Positions 61,145-64,000 of a stretch of DNA of 64,000 nt are shown one piece after another; the stretch's first letter is position 1, and the number at the start of each line of letters is the position of its first letter. Where the stretch lies: positions 872,208-936,207 of the forward strand of contig VXAA01003830.1 in NCBI GenBank assembly GCA_013399115.1. Reading direction: 5' to 3'. A program made the translations under genes and the position numbers. This DNA comes from Anseranas semipalmata. Lineage: Eukaryota > Chordata > Aves > Anseriformes > Anseranatidae. The notes beneath the pieces are model-generated. The model saw only the letters and a list, made by a program, of their open reading frames with translations. It was not told where the DNA came from and ran no database searches.

Positions 61145-62400
61145 TATTTGAAAAGGCACAGGGTGGGAGCTTCCAGATGGGAAAACACAAGGGAAACGCA
61201 CGGTGTAAGATAGGACAGCACGTAAGAACAACAAATGGGAAAAAAAAAACATACTTTTTCCACGGTGTGGTGTGATCTTGGCCAAACAAGCATAGCAGGC
61301 CTTGCGCAGGTTCATAACCTGTTTCGATAAACAACAGACTTTGCTCCAGAAGAGAAAATGTCCCTAATAATTAACTTCCAAGTTGCTCTGTGGGATTTTC
61401 TGATGATCCCTTGCTGCCATTTGGCATCTCTGCATGGGACTTTCTGGGCCTGACTCACATCTCATTATACGCTGTTTCCTTTCACCACTATAATTTAATC
61501 CACTCCAATAAACTTACTCATGATTTACATCACCCCCAGCAAGAAAAGCGTCGAGCCCTCCATCAGTTCCTCATTCTTAAGCAAAGCTTATTTTTTAATT
61601 TGGCTAAATTGTGTTCAGCACGGTCTCCTCATTACAAACTGAGATGAGGAAAGCTAATATGAAGATTCTTTTTTATTATTGGAGGGAAAGAAAAAGGCCA
61701 ACCAAAGACGTTTATGGGATGTTCTCTGCAATGAGAACACCACCCAACCTCTGACAGGACAGCTACTGCCATGCTGCTCCCAGTGATGCCCCCACGAAGG
61801 AGATTTAAACTTGCCCGGTGTTGGGGCAACCAGGCTTGAACTTAGCCCAGCAGACTGGCAACCAGCTCCCCAGTTTTCTCCGTCCCTTGGCTGTTCATGC
61901 ATTTTCTACCTCGTGTCTCCAAAAAGAGTCACCAGCTTCAAGTGCACTTCCCCGGGCATTATGAATAGGAATAACGCCTTAAGCAGCTGCTAGTCATTCA
62001 GTTCTTAGAGGATTATGAGACTCGCTTCGGTGATCTCTGCTTTAACTTCCCCCACAGAAAACAGCTGTGCGTTAGCCCTCCCCATGTATGGGCACTGACA
62101 CTTCTTGGTTCGTGCTTACATCTCACACCAGGTTGTATAAACAGCGCGAGGCAGGCTGCATTGTGATTTTTTACATGCACACAAGCCCAGGCTCTTTTTT
62201 TNCCTTATTTGCCTTTCAAATAAGCACGCGAGGCGCTTTAAATAAGGAGATCTGCACTGGAGAAGATTAGGAGGGGTAATCTCAAGCTCACAAAGGACTT
62301 TCACGCACCCAGGAGCCATGGTAAGGGGACAGTGGCAGGCAGAGGAAGACACCGAGAAAATCTGGAACCCGAACTCGTGCCTTAGGAACTCCCCTGCTGG
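61145..62400. other. Intron 1 stretch without recognised genes
   Basis: AT-rich intronic DNA with an A-run at 61240-61249 and one ambiguous base at 62202 inside a T-run. Nothing else recognised. Confidence 0.55.
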
Positions 62401-62404
62401 TCCT

Positions 62405-62615
62405 GCATCCCCCCAGCGCGCTGTTGCTCCCGCTCACCCCAGCTGCTGAGCCAGCACGGGCGAGCTGCTCGATGCGAGCACCACAGCCCGCACGCAAAGC
62501 AACGGCTCGCGCCCAGCGGCCTCTGGGGACAGAAACTGCTCCAGGGCCGGGGACTTCACAGCGACCACTCTTTGGCTCGGGAAACAGAAACCAGGAGCTT
62601 GGAGCCGAAAACTTT
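62405..62615. promoter_or_regulatory. CpG-rich patch
   Basis: By hand count about 17 CpG in 200 bp (for example CTCGATGCGAGC and CGGCTCGCGCCCAGCGGCC). Overlapping frames on both strands have no support. Confidence 0.35.
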
Positions 62616-62619
62616 GGAT

Positions 62620-63500
62620 TCTGAAGATATTTTGGTGATGACATGCCCGACAGCTTAACCGCTGGTCTATTTTGAAGCTAAGCAATGTCCTCCAAAACTC
62701 TCAGCTAAACAAATGTTTAAGGACATGACATGCTTCCATATTGGGACTGTGAATGCCGTCATTTATTTTGGGGTCCTTGGCTTTGTCCTAAGATTTCCTT
62801 CTTCTGTCCTATCAGTTTATGGCTGTCTGGGCCAGAAGTGTCTGCATCTCTGGAAGGCTGGACATGAAGTGCTTTTAAGTCTTCACTGTTGAAGTCTGAC
62901 ATGCAAGCATCACAGAAAGACAAAAAGGGGAAGAAAAAAAAAATCAGAACAAAACTCTGGGATATGCAAAAAAGCTCTATTTAAAACAAAACCAAAAAGA
63001 CAACCTGAAAAATGGTGTCAGGTGCACATTTCTGAAAGCCAAGCAGGGCTGAGCAGCCACGAAACCACAAGCCTTATAAAGGCACTCTCAGGCTCTCCCA
63101 GGTAACTGCAGGCTCTTGCTGCAAACCCCAGAGAGAGGAGAGCTTCCTTGTCCTGCTCCGCTCCGACAGGGAGAACCGGCAAGAATTTGCTACCACGGAA
63201 CGCAGCCTCATCTTACACTCCTCAGGATTAAAAAAAAAAAAAACAACAGCAAAACAGAACATGCCTAAAATGCTTCTGCTCCCGTCTAGACTTAGGCATC
63301 CCAAGGGATTAATCAGCTCCTTCTGTCCGAGCCGCGTGCTGGCCTGGCCAGCAAAGCGCCGTGGGTGGGAGGGGGACGCGCTGTGTCTGCCTGGGGACAC
63401 GGGCAGCCCGCTGCAGCTCCTGGGGGGGGCCCAGGAGGCTCCCCAGAAAAAGCCAAACCCAGCAGTAAGGCAAGAAAGCAGGCAATCCCTCGCAGGGAGG
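62620..63500. other. Intron 1 stretch without recognised genes
   Basis: It has A-runs at 62933-62942 and 63229-63242 and a G-run at 63422-63429. Nothing recognised until the CR1 at the right edge. Confidence 0.5.
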
Positions 63501-63505
63501 TCATC

Positions 63506-64000
63506 ACAGTATCACAGAATGGTTGAGCCACAAAGGGACCTCTGGGGTCCATCTGGTCCAACCCTTGCTCAAGCAGGGACACCCAGAGCTGGTACCCAGG
63601 ACCATGTCCAGGTGGCTTTTGAAGCTCTCCAAGGAGGGAGACTCTACAGCCTCTCTGAGCAACCTGTGCCAGTGCTCCCTCACCCACATGGTAAAGAAGT
63701 GCTTCCTGATGTTCAGATGGAACCTCTTGTGGTCCAGTTTGTGCCCACTGCCTCTTGTCCTGGCACTGGGCACCACTGAGAAGAGCCTGGCTCCATCCTC
63801 TTTGCACTCTCCCCTCAGGTATATATGGACACTGATGAGATCCTCCCTGGGCCTCTTCTCCAGGCTGAGCAGGCCCAGCTCTCTCAGCCTCTCCTCACAG
63901 GAGAGGTGCTCCAGGCCCTTCATCATCCTGGTGGCCCTCTGCTGGGCTCTCTCCAGTGTGCCCACATCTCTCGCGTACTGGGGAGCCAGAACTGGACACA
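63506..64000 (-). mobile_element. CR1 LINE, 3' part, continues beyond window
   Basis: The plus strand shows the reversed CR1 from its terminus (ATCACAGAATGG) through the 3' UTR into the polymerase. The minus-strand frame is open for over 150 codons, with QQRATRMMKGLEHLSCEERL, LGLLSLEKRPREDLI, FHLNIRKHFF, then EAVESPSLESFKSHLD, the C-terminal domain of the CR1 reverse transcriptase. It is the longest and best preserved CR1 in the window. It is cut by the window edge, so the full length is unknown. It lies in the EXT1 sense orientation. Confidence 0.97.

Overview
This is eukaryotic, and almost certainly avian, genomic DNA. Coding sequence is sparse, large introns dominate, and the recognisable mobile elements are CR1 LINE fragments with the ATTCTATGATTCT-type 3' end, plus worn MIR-like SINEs. 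I saw no bacterial, phage or retroviral gene. The sequence alone does not fix the species.

The window lies inside EXT1, the heparan sulfate co-polymerase exostosin-1, read on the minus strand. Three coding exons are at the left edge. Exon 4 is cut by the window start (1-39), exon 3 is complete (3933-4040) and exon 2 is complete (6801-6894). They are joined by canonical GT-AG introns of 3,893 bp (intron 3) and 2,760 bp (intron 2). Together they encode human-numbered residues 321-401, the C-terminal part of the GT47 glucuronyltransferase domain. Everything from 6895 to 64000 is the 3' part of the very long first intron; the large first coding exon and the promoter lie beyond the right edge.

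Intron 1 holds: an old CR1 at 18.4-19.1 kb; younger 3'-truncated CR1 fragments at 13.97, 45.2, 45.6, 48.1 and 63.5 kb and a scrap near 35.05 kb; several MIR-like SINEs; pyrimidine or purine microsatellites, two of them next to ambiguous bases; two minisatellites; and CpG-dense blocks at 20.0, 35.7, 59.6-61.1 and 62.4 kb that could be intronic regulatory elements or alternative promoters. The longest open frames (383 codons at 34.9-36.0 kb, 233 codons at 59.3-60.0 kb) lie in these GC-rich blocks and look like stop-poor noncoding DNA.

I found no convincing undescribed multi-gene system. The observations most worth a check are a miRNA-like hairpin at 20.89 kb, a perfect 20-bp palindrome with homeodomain cores at 8.49 kb, an AATAAA plus poly(A) tract at 46.73 kb, the CpG cluster at 59.6-61.1 kb, and two substitutions in EXT1 exon 3.
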